The notes: generated by a model from the sequence alone, not told the origin. Counted from the stretch's first letter, positions 1 through 8,976 are shown. The stretch is 58,355 bases of DNA from Nocardia testacea NBRC 100365 (GCF_000308775.1 NZ_BAGJ01000266.1:1-58355); one strand, 5' to 3'. Numbers and translations: made by a program.

Positions 1-2
1 AC

Positions 3-626
3 GAGGCCGATGTCACCAAGATCGCCGCGCTGCGCAAGCAGGCCAAGGCCGAATTCGCCAAGCGCGAGGGCGTGAACCTGACCTTCCTGCCGTTCTTCGC
101 CAAGGCCGTGGTGGAGGCGCTCGGGGTGCACCCGAACGTCAATGCCAGCTACGACGCGAACAGCAAGGAGATCACCTACCACGCGTCGGTGCATCTCGGT
201 ATCGCGGTGGACACCGAGCAGGGTCTGCTGTCCCCGGTGATCCACAATGCCAGCGATCTGTCGCTGGCCGGCCTGGCCCGCGCCATCGCCGATATCGCCA
301 ACCGGGCCCGCACCGGCGGCCTGAAGCCGGACGAGCTGGCCGGTGGCACCTTCACCATCACCAATATCGGCAGCCAGGGTGCCCTGTTCGACACCCCGAT
401 CCTGGTCCCGCCGCAGGCGGCGATGCTGGGCACGGGTGCCATCGTGAAGCGCCCGACCGTGGTCACCGACGAGTCCGGGAGCGAGTTCATCGGTGTCCGC
501 TCGATGTGCTACCTGCCGCTGACCTACGATCACCGCCTCATCGACGGCGCGGATGCCGGCCGGTTCCTCACGACCATCCGGCACCGCCTCGAAGAGGCGG
601 CGTTCGAGGCCGACCTCGGCCTGTAA
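3..626 (+). CDS. sucB: Dihydrolipoamide acyltransferase (E2), C-terminal part, cut by window start
   Basis: This is the catalytic domain of an E2 component of a 2-oxoacid dehydrogenase complex, which passes an acyl group from lipoyl-lysine to CoA in the cytoplasm. The open frame runs in from the left edge, so the lipoyl and E1/E3-binding domains lie outside the window. The active-site motif DHRLIDG near the C-terminus supplies the catalytic His and Asp. The mycobacterial equivalent (dlaT, annotated sucB) serves both pyruvate and 2-oxoglutarate dehydrogenases and peroxynitrite defence. Lipoate-making genes lie directly downstream, which fits because this protein carries lipoate. Confidence 0.95.
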   Translation, partial: EADVTKIAALRKQAKAEFAKREGVNLTFLPFFAKAVVEALGVHPNVNASYDANSKEITYHASVHLGIAVDTEQGLLSPVIHNASDLSLAGLARAIADIANRARTGGLKPDELAGGTFTITNIGSQGALFDTPILVPPQAAMLGTGAIVKRPTVVTDESGSEFIGVRSMCYLPLTYDHRLIDGADAGRFLTTIRHRLEEAAFEADLGL

Positions 627-638
627 AGGACGACGACC

Positions 639-1529
639 ATGTCGGTTGTGGTGGCCGGTTCGTCCGGACTGATCGGAACCGCGCTCGTCGCGGCGTTGCG
701 CCGCGACGGAGAGCAGGTGATCCGGCTGGTGCGGCGACCGGCCGCCGCGCCCGACGAACGTCGCTGGGATCCCGCCCAGGGTGAACTCGACCCGCGGATC
801 CTCGACGGTGTCGACGCGGTGGTGAATCTGTGCGGAGCCGGTATCGGCGACAAACGCTGGACCGGCGCGTACAAACAACTGCTCCGGGACAGCCGGATCA
901 CCCCCACCGATGTCCTCGCGACAGCGGTGGCCCGGGCCGGGGTCCCGACGCTGATCAATGCCAGCGGTGTCCACTACTACGGTGACACCGGTGCGCGCGC
1001 GGTGGACGAGAGCGGCCCCCTGGGAACCGGTTTCCTGCCCACGCTGTGTCGCGACTGGGAGGCCGCGACCCACGCCGCCACCGCGGCCGGGACCCGCACG
1101 GTGCTGCTGCGCAGCGCGGTCGTACTCACCGGCGCCGGTGGCATGCTTCCGCAATTGCGGACGCTGTTCTCGCTGGGTCTGGGCGGCCGGCTGGGCAGCG
1201 GACGCCAGTATCAGCCGTGGATCTCCCTCGACGACGAGATCGGCGCGATCCGGCACGCGCTCACCGAGGAATCGGTCCGGGGGCCGCTCAATGCCGTCGG
1301 ACCCGCCCCGGTCACCAATGCCGCGTTCACCCGCGCGCTCGGCAAGGCCCTGAATCGGCCGACACCACTGTTCGTCCCGGGGATCGCGCTGCGCCTGGTG
1401 GTCGGCGAGTTCGCGGAGGCAGCGATCCTGCACAGTCCGCGGGCGCTGCCGCGGGTGCTCGAGGACACCGGTTACGAGTTCCGGCATGCCACCGTCGGCG
1501 CGGCACTGGCCGCCGCGGTGGGCCGATGA
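639..1529 (+). CDS. TIGR01777 family NAD(P)-binding epimerase-like protein (SDR39U1 type)
   Basis: This 296-residue protein begins with a Rossmann signature (AGSSGLIGTAL) and ends in the region usually called DUF1731, the layout of the TIGR01777 sugar-epimerase-like family. The true substrate of this family is unknown. It lies 12 bp after the E2 gene and overlaps the next gene by 4 bp (ATGA), so it is co-transcribed. The same neighbour sits between dlaT and lipB in mycobacteria (Rv2216), so its place in the lipoate operon is conserved, though a direct role in lipoylation is unproven. Confidence 0.9.
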   Translation: MSVVVAGSSGLIGTALVAALRRDGEQVIRLVRRPAAAPDERRWDPAQGELDPRILDGVDAVVNLCGAGIGDKRWTGAYKQLLRDSRITPTDVLATAVARAGVPTLINASGVHYYGDTGARAVDESGPLGTGFLPTLCRDWEAATHAATAAGTRTVLLRSAVVLTGAGGMLPQLRTLFSLGLGGRLGSGRQYQPWISLDDEIGAIRHALTEESVRGPLNAVGPAPVTNAAFTRALGKALNRPTPLFVPGIALRLVVGEFAEAAILHSPRALPRVLEDTGYEFRHATVGAALAAAVGR

Positions 1530-2050
1530 CCGCCGGCGTGACCTCGGTCCGGGAGGCGCGGACCGAGGATCTGCCCGCGATCCTGGAGATCCACAACCGC
1601 GCCATCGCCGAGACCACCGCCATCTGGGACGACGAACCCGTAGCCCTCGACGAGCGCATCGCCTGGTTCCGCAATCGCACCGAGCACGGCCGTCCGGTAC
1701 TGGTCGCCGAAGTCGGCGGAGAGCTCGCCGGCTACGCCAGCTACGGGCCGTTCCGACCCAAATCCGGTTATCGCCACACGGTGGAGAACTCGGTCTATAT
1801 CGCCGACCGATTCCAGCGCCGCGGTATCGGCGCCATCCTGTTGGGAGAGCTGATCGCCCGCGCCGAGAAAGCCGGTGATATCCGCGCCATGGTCGCGGCC
1901 ATCGAGTCGAGCAATACCGGTTCGATCGCTCTGCACGAACGATTCGGTTTCCGCACGGTGGGCGTGCTGCCGGAGGTGGGCCGCAAGTTCGGCCGCTGGA
2001 TGGATCTGACGCTGATGCAGCTCACCCTGGAGATGAGCGTAACGTCATGA
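1526..2050 (+). CDS. GNAT N-acetyltransferase, phosphinothricin-acetyltransferase (MnaT/Pat) type
   Basis: A 174-residue single-domain acetyltransferase. The early motif around IHNRAIAETTAIWDDEP is typical of the Pat/MnaT group, which acetylates phosphinothricin, methionine sulfone or similar amino acids. RFQRRGIGAILLGELI is the acetyl-CoA pyrophosphate-binding loop (Q/RxxGxG/A), followed by SNTGSIALHERFGF, the usual motif B. The ATG overlaps the preceding stop (ATGA), and the next gene overlaps its stop by 4 bp. This insert between the epimerase and lipB is not in the mycobacterial operon and may be a genus-level addition. Confidence 0.88.
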   Translation: MTAGVTSVREARTEDLPAILEIHNRAIAETTAIWDDEPVALDERIAWFRNRTEHGRPVLVAEVGGELAGYASYGPFRPKSGYRHTVENSVYIADRFQRRGIGAILLGELIARAEKAGDIRAMVAAIESSNTGSIALHERFGFRTVGVLPEVGRKFGRWMDLTLMQLTLEMSVTS

Positions 2051-2826
2051 AGGTGAACAACACCCGCACCGCAACCCGGTCGGCGCGTTACGACAGCACC
2101 CCCGTCGACGTGCGTGAACTGGGTCTCATCGACTATCAGCAGGCGTGGGATCTGCAGCGTGAACTCGCCGCCCTCCGGGCGGACGGCGCCGGTACCGACA
2201 CCTTGCTCCTCCTGGAACACCCCTCCGTCTACACCGCGGGCCGCCGTACCGAGGAGGCCGATCGGCCCACCGACGGCAGTCCCGTGATCGACGTGGACCG
2301 GGGTGGCAAGATCACCTGGCACGGCCCGGGGCAGCTCGTCGGCTACCCCATCATCCGGCTCGCCGAACCGATCGATGTGGTCGACTACGTCCGGCGCCTC
2401 GAACAGGCCCTGATCCGGACCGTCACCGAGCTCGGTGTCGAATGCGGCCGGGTGCCCGGACGCTCCGGCGTCTGGCTGCCCGCCTCCGGGCTGCTGCCCG
2501 AGCGCAAGATCGCCTCGATCGGGATCCGGGTACAGCGCGGGGTCACCCTGCACGGCATCTCGCTGAACTGCAATGCCGATCTCGGCGCGTTCGGCGCCAT
2601 CGTCGCCTGCGGTATCCGCGATGTGGGTTCGACCAGCCTGAGCCAGGAACTCGGCCGCGAGGTCACCGTCGCCGAGGTCACGCCGCGTATCGCCGAGAAC
2701 ATTCCGGCCGCGCTCGACGGTGGGATACCGGTCACCGAGCACGATATTCCGCGGGCCGCCACCCCGGCCGACGCGGACCACGCCGCCGCCACCGCGGCAC
2801 GCGATCCGAAAGGTGCAACAGCATGA
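2047..2826 (+). CDS. lipB: Octanoyl-[acyl-carrier-protein]:protein octanoyltransferase LipB
   Basis: LipB moves octanoate from acyl-carrier protein to the lipoyl domains of E2 and GcvH, the first step of lipoate synthesis. The family signature HGPGQLVGYP is at residues 92-101. The catalytic pair is visible as Lys154 (ERKIASIGI) and Cys188 (IVACGI). At 259 residues it is longer than most homologues (about 215-230) because of an extra N-terminal stretch and an Ala/Asp-rich tail. The ATG overlaps the stop of the GNAT gene. LipA follows immediately, so the two steps are made together. Confidence 0.95.
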   Translation: MKVNNTRTATRSARYDSTPVDVRELGLIDYQQAWDLQRELAALRADGAGTDTLLLLEHPSVYTAGRRTEEADRPTDGSPVIDVDRGGKITWHGPGQLVGYPIIRLAEPIDVVDYVRRLEQALIRTVTELGVECGRVPGRSGVWLPASGLLPERKIASIGIRVQRGVTLHGISLNCNADLGAFGAIVACGIRDVGSTSLSQELGREVTVAEVTPRIAENIPAALDGGIPVTEHDIPRAATPADADHAAATAARDPKGATA

Positions 2827-2879
2827 GCGAGTCAGGCCCGGAGCCGGCAGCGCAGCGTAACCACGGAGGGCCCTCGCTC

Positions 2880-3920
2880 ATGTCCAATGGACGTAGCATG
2901 TCCTCCGCCCAAGCCCCCGCCGGCCGAAAACTGCTGCGCATCGAGGCCCGCAACGCCGAGACCCCGATCGAACGCAAACCCGGCTGGATCCGCACCCGCG
3001 CCACCATGGGCCCGGAATACACCGAGCTCAAGGGCCTGGTGAAACGCGAGGGCCTGCACACGGTCTGCGAGGAAGCGGGCTGCCCCAATATCTTCGAATG
3101 CTGGGAAGATCGCGAGGCCACCTTCCTCATCGGCGGCGAGCAGTGCACCCGGCGCTGCGATTTCTGCCAGATCGACACCGGTAAGCCCTCCCCGCTGGAC
3201 CGCGACGAGCCCCGCCGGGTCGCCGAGAGCGTGCAGGCCATGGGCCTGCGCTATTCCACCATCACCGGCGTCGCCCGCGACGACCTGGAGGACGGCGGCG
3301 CCTGGCTCTACGCCGAAACCGTGCGCGCCATCAAGAAACTCAACCCGGCCACCGGCGTCGAGCTGCTCATTCCCGATTTCAACGCGAAACCGGATCAGCT
3401 CGCCGAGGTCTTCTCCTCCCGTCCCGAGGTGCTGGCGCACAACCTGGAGACCGTGCCCCGGGTCTTCAAGCGGATCCGCCCCGCGTTCCGCTACGAACGG
3501 TCCCTGGAGGTCCTCACCGCGGCCCGAGCCGACGGCCTGGTCACCAAGTCCAACCTGATCCTCGGGATGGGCGAGACCCCCGACGAGGTCACCCAGGCCA
3601 TGCGCGACCTGCACGAGGCGGGCTGCGACATCCTCACCATCACCCAGTACCTGCGCCCCTCGCCGCGCCACCATCCGGTGGACCGCTGGGTGAAACCCGA
3701 GGAGTTCGTGGAACATTCGAAGGTCGCCGAGGAAATCGGATTCGCCGGCGTGATGGCGGGCCCGCTGGTCCGTTCCTCCTACCGCGCGGGCCGGTTGTAC
3801 GCGCAGGCCATGGCCCACCACGGCCGCCCCATCCCGGACGCCATGGCGCACCTGGCCGCCGAAGGCACCGCCACCCAGGAGGCCAGTGCCGTCCTGGAAC
3901 GGTTCGGGTCGCGGGTCTGA
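2880..3920 (+). CDS. lipA: Lipoyl synthase LipA (radical SAM)
   Basis: LipA inserts two sulfurs into the octanoyl chain on E2/GcvH. Counting from this start (346 residues), the auxiliary-cluster cysteines lie in CEEAGCPNIFEC and the radical-SAM cysteines in CTRRCDFC. The conserved RSSYRA near the C-terminus carries the serine that ligates the auxiliary 4Fe-4S cluster. ATG 2880 was chosen because GGAGGG lies 9 nt upstream and because the mycobacterial protein starts close to this point. ATG 2823 (ATGA overlap with lipB, 365 residues) and ATG 2898 are in-frame alternatives. Confidence 0.95.
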   Translation: MSNGRSMSSAQAPAGRKLLRIEARNAETPIERKPGWIRTRATMGPEYTELKGLVKREGLHTVCEEAGCPNIFECWEDREATFLIGGEQCTRRCDFCQIDTGKPSPLDRDEPRRVAESVQAMGLRYSTITGVARDDLEDGGAWLYAETVRAIKKLNPATGVELLIPDFNAKPDQLAEVFSSRPEVLAHNLETVPRVFKRIRPAFRYERSLEVLTAARADGLVTKSNLILGMGETPDEVTQAMRDLHEAGCDILTITQYLRPSPRHHPVDRWVKPEEFVEHSKVAEEIGFAGVMAGPLVRSSYRAGRLYAQAMAHHGRPIPDAMAHLAAEGTATQEASAVLERFGSRV

Positions 3921-4153
3921 GGATCCCGCTCCGGTTCACCCGATTGCCATCGACGAACCGGAGCACCCGCCGCGGGATTGCCCGAAGCCGACCTGACCAG
4001 AAGATCGGTCTCACCGGGATGGCCGGCTTGTCCCGGCCCGTTCGGCAGGCCCACAAGTCACTCCAGCGGGAAACAGGACGGCCGACAGCGATGAGTCCGG
4101 CACTGCCGACTCGTCCTCAACGGTGACACCACCGGAAACCCAGGGAGACCCGC

Positions 4154-4441
4154 ATGCTCATCGTCGCCGGACATCTCATTGTCGATCCGCCCGCCCGCGC
4201 CGCCTACCTCGACGGGTGTATCGGGGTGGTCGACCGGGCCCGCTCGGCGCCCGGCTGCCTGGATTTCGCGTTGAGCCCCGATCTCACCGATCCGGCGCGC
4301 ATCAATATCTTCGAGCGCTGGACGGACCGGCAGTCGGTGGAGGCGTTCCGCGGCTCGGGGACCGGCGACGAACAGAATGCGGCGATTCGCGGCGCTGCGG
4401 TGGCCGAGTACGAGATCGGCGAGATCCGTTCGCTGACCTGA
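4154..4441 (+). CDS. Antibiotic biosynthesis monooxygenase (ABM) domain protein
   Basis: A 95-residue protein with the ABM-fold pattern: a strand (LIVAGHLIV), an APGCLDFALS segment, then IFERWTDRQSVEAF, which matches the YExWxDxxAxxxH region of the family. Such dimeric alpha/beta barrels include quinone-forming monooxygenases and haem-degrading enzymes, so the substrate cannot be told. It stands alone, 230 bp after lipA, with AGGGAG 10 nt before the ATG. It ends 7 bp from the convergent NTF2-like gene. Confidence 0.8.
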   Translation: MLIVAGHLIVDPPARAAYLDGCIGVVDRARSAPGCLDFALSPDLTDPARINIFERWTDRQSVEAFRGSGTGDEQNAAIRGAAVAEYEIGEIRSLT

Positions 4442-4448
4442 CCGCCCG

Positions 4449-5177
4449 CTAGAACTTGACGCGCCGCAGTAGCGCCGGGATCTTCGACGCCGACATGAGC
4501 GCCTTGAACTGCCAGCTGTCGTCGCGCGGGAGGATGCCGCCGCGCTGGGTGACATCGAAGGCGTCGTAGAGGGTTTCGCCCTCCTCCATCAGCCCTTGGG
4601 CGTTGAAATGGTAGCGGTCGACGGCGGGGCACTGGATGAAGCGACCGTTGCCGTAGAGCACGGGAGCGCTGCTGTCGTAGGGATAGAGACGCAGGGGTCC
4701 GTCCCAGTGGCCGCTGCCGATGTAGCGGATCACGACCCGCACCCGCCCCTCCGGGGTCACATCGAGGTAGACCTGGCCGGGCAGCGGGTCGTAGCGCCAG
4801 TCCGGGATGGCGTCGAAGAAGGCGAAATTGTATTTCACGAATTCGTCGATGCCGACGATGGTGCGGCCGAAAGTGGTGACGTCGGTGTAGCGGACATCGG
4901 GTGCGTACAGCTCGTGGTTGAGGCTCATATCGCGCACCAGGAAACTCCACCAGTACTTCTTCGCCCATTCCATCAGCCAGGACAGATCCTGCCCGAGCCG
5001 GCCGTAGAGCTCCAGTTTCCGGTCGAATTCGACGAACCACTCCTCGGTGGTGGCCTGCAGTTCCGGTTCCGGGATCACCCGGACGGGCACCGCCCGGTTG
5101 GCGTCGAGGTATTCGGGTGCCGGCCGGGCCAGGCGGGGACGGCGCAGGGCTTGCTGGAACTGTTCGTCACTGAACAC
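4449..5177 (-). CDS. Nuclear transport factor 2 (NTF2/SnoaL)-like protein
   Basis: A 242-residue soluble protein. The core (LSWLMEWAKKYWWSFLVRDMSLNHELYAPDVRYTDV... then GIDEFVKYNFAFFDAIPDWRY) has the cone-shaped NTF2/SnoaL pattern used by ketosteroid isomerases, polyketide cyclases and many proteins of unknown activity. No catalytic pair can be assigned. It diverges from a TetR gene, and a 28-bp inverted repeat sits between them, so it is probably that regulator's target. A pathway role is unknown. Confidence 0.75.
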   Translation of the reverse strand: MFSDEQFQQALRRPRLARPAPEYLDANRAVPVRVIPEPELQATTEEWFVEFDRKLELYGRLGQDLSWLMEWAKKYWWSFLVRDMSLNHELYAPDVRYTDVTTFGRTIVGIDEFVKYNFAFFDAIPDWRYDPLPGQVYLDVTPEGRVRVVIRYIGSGHWDGPLRLYPYDSSAPVLYGNGRFIQCPAVDRYHFNAQGLMEEGETLYDAFDVTQRGGILPRDDSWQFKALMSASKIPALLRRVKF

Positions 5178-5222
5178 GGCACGAGCCTTTCGACGAGCGC
5201 GATCCGGGGTCGCGGTCGAGCA

Positions 5223-5250
5223 TCAACTTGAATCGTATGATTCTTGTTGA
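5223..5250. promoter_or_regulatory. Inverted repeat, probable TetR operator between the NTF2-like and tetR genes
   Basis: The two 12-bp arms TCAACTTGAATC and GATTCTTGTTGA match at 10 of 12 positions around a GTAT centre. The repeat lies 46 bp before the NTF2-like start and about 47 bp before the preferred tetR start, as expected for an autoregulating TetR repressor that also controls the divergent gene. Confidence 0.7.
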
Positions 5251-5297
5251 ATCAGGTGATGTCAATGGTCTCTCCGGTCCGATGCGAGGATGAATCG

Positions 5298-5915
5298 GTG
5301 AACGCACCCAAGCTGTGGCGCGGGCGGACCCTGGACGCCAGGTCCGCGGAGCGGCGCGAGCAACTCGTGGACGTCGGCGTCGATCTGCTCGGCACCGGCG
5401 GCTCGTCGGCGGTCACCATGCGCGCGGTGACCAGGTCGGCGAATCTCAGTCCCCGATACTTCTACGAGAGCTTCGACGACCGGTCGGCGCTGATCGTCGC
5501 CGTCTACGACCGGATCGAAGCCGAACTGCTCACCCGGTTGCGCGCGGCCGGTACCGGCGGTGATCTACCCACCACGATCCGCACCGCGCTCCGAATCTGT
5601 GCTGCCTTCTTCGAGGAGGATCCACGCCGGGCCCGGATCCTGTTGCGCGAGCCCCTCACCGACGACACCTTGCGCCGCCACAGCGCCGATCGGCTACCGG
5701 CGTTCCTGCGCAGCGTGGTGCCGGCCCTCGGCACCGCGGCCGGTGCCCTGATACCCGACAGCGAGGAAGCGCTCGCGGTCGCCGGTACGGCGCTCGGCGG
5801 CGCTCTGGTTGCCTTGTACCTGGATTGGATCGACGGACGCCTCCCGGTGGCACGCGATCGACTGGTCGACAATGCCGCGGCTGTTGTGCTCGCGCTCGCC
5901 GGGATCGACCTGTAG
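5298..5915 (+). CDS. TetR family transcriptional regulator
   Basis: 205 residues with an N-terminal TetR helix-turn-helix (GGSSAVTMRAVTRSANLSPRYFYESFDDRSAL) and an all-alpha ligand domain. GTG 5298 was chosen because GAGGA lies 7 nt upstream and the protein then starts right before the HTH. The earlier in-frame TTG 5244 is inside the operator palindrome and is not credible; ATG 5259 and ATG 5265 lack a good ribosome site. It probably represses itself and the NTF2-like gene. The effector is unknown. Confidence 0.85.
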   Translation: MNAPKLWRGRTLDARSAERREQLVDVGVDLLGTGGSSAVTMRAVTRSANLSPRYFYESFDDRSALIVAVYDRIEAELLTRLRAAGTGGDLPTTIRTALRICAAFFEEDPRRARILLREPLTDDTLRRHSADRLPAFLRSVVPALGTAAGALIPDSEEALAVAGTALGGALVALYLDWIDGRLPVARDRLVDNAAAVVLALAGIDL

Positions 5916-5950
5916 CCGGAAGTCGACGGCTCCGGCGTGCCGGACCCCGT

Positions 5951-6415
5951 TCATCGTTCGTGATCGCGCATGAGCTCCACTTTCGCCTGCGCCAGCAGCT
6001 CGGCCTGCAGCGACTCGCAATGCGCCCACCAGTCGGGGTGGTTCGCGGGGTCCCGGACGACGGTGTGCAGCCCCTCGGCATGGGCGACAATCCTGGCCCG
6101 CAATTCGTCCGAGCAGATGATCTCGACCCGCTTCTCGGCCAGCCACACACTCTCGATCAGCCGCTTCAGATCCTCCGGCACGCCATCGCGCTCGCGGACA
6201 TCGAGCTCCGATTGCAGCCGCTGCGCCGTCTCCAGGTAGGCGAGAATCGCCGATTTCAATTCCTCCCGGTGGGCGAGCCGACTCTCGGCCAATGACTCGA
6301 CTCTCGACTGCCGCGCGGAACTTCGTTGTACCAGCAGCGTTGCCGAGGCACCGAGCGCGGCGCCCAGTAAGGGCGTCAGGCTCGCCAGCAACGTCGAAAC
6401 CACACTCGGCGTCAT
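5951..6415 (-). CDS. Hypothetical protein with one N-terminal membrane helix and a coiled coil
   Basis: 154 residues. A hydrophobic N-terminal stretch (LLASLTPLLGAALGASATLLV) is followed by an Arg/Glu-rich helical region (about residues 30-85) that looks like a coiled coil. The start at ATG 6415 is preceded by GGGGAGG about 8 nt upstream; an earlier ATG at 6433 would place that ribosome site inside the gene. It is convergent with the tetR gene. No family is recognised. Confidence 0.7.
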   Translation of the reverse strand: MTPSVVSTLLASLTPLLGAALGASATLLVQRSSARQSRVESLAESRLAHREELKSAILAYLETAQRLQSELDVRERDGVPEDLKRLIESVWLAEKRVEIICSDELRARIVAHAEGLHTVVRDPANHPDWWAHCESLQAELLAQAKVELMRDHER

Positions 6416-6463
6416 GGCCACATCCTCCCCCATCGACGGCCCGTTACCCCGGCCCGATATCGA

Positions 6464-7390
6464 TCACCGGCGGACTACGACGATGTCGTAGTCGGTATCC
6501 GGGGTCGGAGGCGTGGTGAAGCGAGCATTGGGCAGGTAGAGGCGCCCCTCGAAAGCCGCCACTGTCGTGGGGATATCGAAGCGCGGGTCACGCAGGCGGC
6601 GCTCCACGGTGCCGCGAGCACCCGAATGGTCGAGCCGCACCTCGGCGATCGCGCCGACTCGATTCTGCACAACCAGCAGAACGCCGTCGTGCCACAGCAG
6701 TCCGTCGCCGTAGGGCACCGACTCGCCACCGAGGTCGACCACTCTCGCCGCACCCGTCACCGGGTCGACGCGGTAGAGCCGCCCGGTCGCCGACTGCACC
6801 ACGATCAGCCCGGCACCGTCCGGTGCGGCGACGATACCGTTGGCGTTGATCGCGTCCCGCGAGAACTCGATATCCCCGGTCAGCCGTAGCGTCATCGCCT
6901 CCTCGGGCCGCGGCAGCGCGCCCGCGGGACCGAAGGGCAGGTGGTACAGCACCGGCGTATGCGAATCGGTGAACCACGCGCCCGCGGGCGTGAGCACCAC
7001 ATCGTTGACGTACGAATCCGCGGAGCCCAGACGATAGCTCGCCAGCACGGCACCGGTTCCGGTATCGATGACGCGCGCGTCCGCCCCCGCACCGCCCGCG
7101 ACGAAGAGCCGATCGCCGTCGACCGCGAGGCCGAGCGACGGGGTGCCCGGGCCCGGGCCGAGCACCGAACCCGCGCCGGTCGCCAGATCCACCCGGTAGA
7201 TGGTCCCGTCCAAGCGTGAGCCGAGGTAGGCGACGGGACGGGATCCGATCGCGATACCCTCCGGCGCGAATCCGGCCGGAAGCCCGATGACGTCCGGAAA
7301 CCGGATACCCGCGGCCGGTCCGGCCCCGGCGCACGCGGCACAGAGGATCACCAGAGCTGTCATAAGACCGAACACCTGCCGCATTCCCAT
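6464..7390 (-). CDS. SMP-30/gluconolactonase/LRE-like beta-propeller lipoprotein
   Basis: 308 residues. The N-terminus MGMRQVFGLMTALVILCAAC is a lipoprotein signal with a lipobox ending at Cys20, so the protein should be anchored on the outer face of the membrane. The rest has repeated propeller blades (GFAPEGIAIG, LDGTIYRVDLATGAG, NANGIVAAPDGAGLIV, YGDGLLWHDGVLLVV), as in SMP-30/gluconolactonase and strictosidine-synthase-like proteins. The substrate is not evident. It follows the NAD(P)-binding gene by 12 bp and probably closes the DMT - NAD(P)-binding - propeller operon. Confidence 0.8.
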   Translation of the reverse strand: MGMRQVFGLMTALVILCAACAGAGPAAGIRFPDVIGLPAGFAPEGIAIGSRPVAYLGSRLDGTIYRVDLATGAGSVLGPGPGTPSLGLAVDGDRLFVAGGAGADARVIDTGTGAVLASYRLGSADSYVNDVVLTPAGAWFTDSHTPVLYHLPFGPAGALPRPEEAMTLRLTGDIEFSRDAINANGIVAAPDGAGLIVVQSATGRLYRVDPVTGAARVVDLGGESVPYGDGLLWHDGVLLVVQNRVGAIAEVRLDHSGARGTVERRLRDPRFDIPTTVAAFEGRLYLPNARFTTPPTPDTDYDIVVVRR

Positions 7391-7402
7391 ACCCCCGTCC
7401 CG

Positions 7403-8035
7403 TCAATAGCCGACAGTGAAATGCCGTTCACCACCGGTATTTTCGAGCTCGTCCAGCACGGCCACCGCGAGGTCTTCGGCGGAGATCCGCGAGCATCCGG
7501 CCGCGTCGGCGACGAGGGTCGTGGTGCCGCGCCGGTAGCTTCCCGTGCGCTGTCCGGGTCGGAGCAGGGCGGGCGGACTGAGATAGACCCAGTCGGCCGG
7601 ATGCGCGCGGCACACCTCCAACTGCGCGGCACTCGCGCCCGCGACATCCCGGATCGACTCGGGCACGTACTCCGGACTGTCGAGGACGAGCCTGCCGGGG
7701 TCGCGCGGATGCCACAGCGGCGCGGCCCCACCCACCAGGAGAATGCGTACTCCGCTCGCCGCCGCCGCGTCGAGCAGCGCGGTCGTACTCGCGGCTACGG
7801 TGTGTTCCCGCCCGGCGGCGGCCCGCGTCGCGCCCACCACGGCATCGACACCACCGAACAGCTCACTCATCCGCCTGCGGTCGTCGGCGTCGCCCCGCAC
7901 TGCGACCACGCCGGACGGCAGACCGGCGGGCCTCCCGGTGCGGCACACGGCCAGCGGTTCGTGCCCCCGGTGCGCGGCTTCGGCGACGACCCGCGAGCCG
8001 ACCATCCCGGCGGCTCCTACGACAGCGATCTTCAT
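7403..8035 (-). CDS. NAD(P)-binding NmrA/SDR-like protein
   Basis: 210 residues beginning MKIAVVGAAGMVGSRVV, a Rossmann GxxGxxG signature, with a second conserved region ILLVGGAAPLW. No YxxxK is seen in the usual place, so it resembles the atypical NmrA-like or NAD(P)H-binding (DUF2867-like) group rather than a classical dehydrogenase. Its ATG overlaps the stop of the upstream DMT transporter, so the two are translationally coupled. The reading frame stays open well upstream, but that part lies inside the transporter gene and is not used. Confidence 0.8.
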   Translation of the reverse strand: MKIAVVGAAGMVGSRVVAEAAHRGHEPLAVCRTGRPAGLPSGVVAVRGDADDRRRMSELFGGVDAVVGATRAAAGREHTVAASTTALLDAAAASGVRILLVGGAAPLWHPRDPGRLVLDSPEYVPESIRDVAGASAAQLEVCRAHPADWVYLSPPALLRPGQRTGSYRRGTTTLVADAAGCSRISAEDLAVAVLDELENTGGERHFTVGY

Positions 8036-8976
8036 CGAGCGATCTCCTTCTTCGCGAGGATGACAAGGGGGCCGCGCCGCCGGGCGGGCGCGGGTAGCTG
8101 GCCCGCCACGATCGCCGCCAGCGAGAGCCCGAAGCCCACCAGCTGGACCGGGCCGAGTGTCTGACCGAGCAGAACAGCGCCGAGGACCGCGGCGACCAGC
8201 GGCGAGAGCAGCGTGAGGATCGCAACGGAGTTCACCGGCAATGTGGTGACACCCCGGAACCACAGCACATAGGCGATGAGGCCGCCGAACAGGCCGAGCC
8301 AGAGGTATCCCAGGGCAGCGGACAGGCCGATCGCCGGCGGTGGCCCCTCGACCAGGGCCGTGAGCGGCAGGAGGAACAGTCCGCCCGCCGTGAGCTGCCA
8401 GCCGGCGAAGGCGGTCGGCCCCACCCCGGCGGGCCGGCCCCAGCGTTTGGTGAGCGTCAGGCCCAGTGCCATCGAGGCCGCGCCGCCCAGTCCGGCGGCG
8501 ACCCCGCCGGGATCGAAGGCCGCGGCCGGTCCGAGCACCACCAGGCCGACCCCCGCCAATCCGATCGCACCCCAGGCCATCCGCCACCCCGAAGGGCTCT
8601 CATGCAGTAGGGCCACCGCCAGCACCGCGACGACCAGCGGTTGCGCGGCCGTCAGGGTGGCGGCGACCCCGCCGGGTAGCCGTTCGGCCGCAATGAACAG
8701 CAGCGGGAACAGCAGCCCGATATTGAGCACCCCGAGGACCGCGGCCCGGCCCCACCACACGCCGCGCGGCAGGGTGCGGGTGATCGCGAGCGCGATCAGT
8801 CCGGCCGGCAGCGCGCGCAGCAGCCCCGCGAACAGCGGATGCCCCGGCGGCAGCAGTTCGGTCGTGACGAGATAGGTCGTCCCCCAGGCGACCGGCGCGA
8901 ACGCGGTGAGCGCCGCACGGGGGAGATCACCCCGGCGGGACCCTCCGGGTTTCTGCTGTGCAACTGGTGTTTTCAC
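8032..8976 (-). CDS. EamA/DMT superfamily transporter
   Basis: About 314 residues with ten hydrophobic segments in two EamA repeats, beginning with FAPVAWGTTYLVTTELLPPG, the first-helix signature of the family. DMT carriers export amino acids, metabolites or drugs through the inner membrane; the cargo is unknown. GTG 8976 is preferred. The frame could start at 9057, but that codon overlaps the divergent LysR ATG and would add a non-membrane leader. It is the likely target of the divergent LysR regulator. Confidence 0.85.
   Translation of the reverse strand: MKTPVAQQKPGGSRRGDLPRAALTAFAPVAWGTTYLVTTELLPPGHPLFAGLLRALPAGLIALAITRTLPRGVWWGRAAVLGVLNIGLLFPLLFIAAERLPGGVAATLTAAQPLVVAVLAVALLHESPSGWRMAWGAIGLAGVGLVVLGPAAAFDPGGVAAGLGGAASMALGLTLTKRWGRPAGVGPTAFAGWQLTAGGLFLLPLTALVEGPPPAIGLSAALGYLWLGLFGGLIAYVLWFRGVTTLPVNSVAILTLLSPLVAAVLGAVLLGQTLGPVQLVGFGLSLAAIVAGQLPAPARRRGPLVILAKKEIAR

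Noticed and set aside
2832..3851. 339-codon frame opposite lipA
   Set aside because: Antisense shadow of a universally conserved gene.
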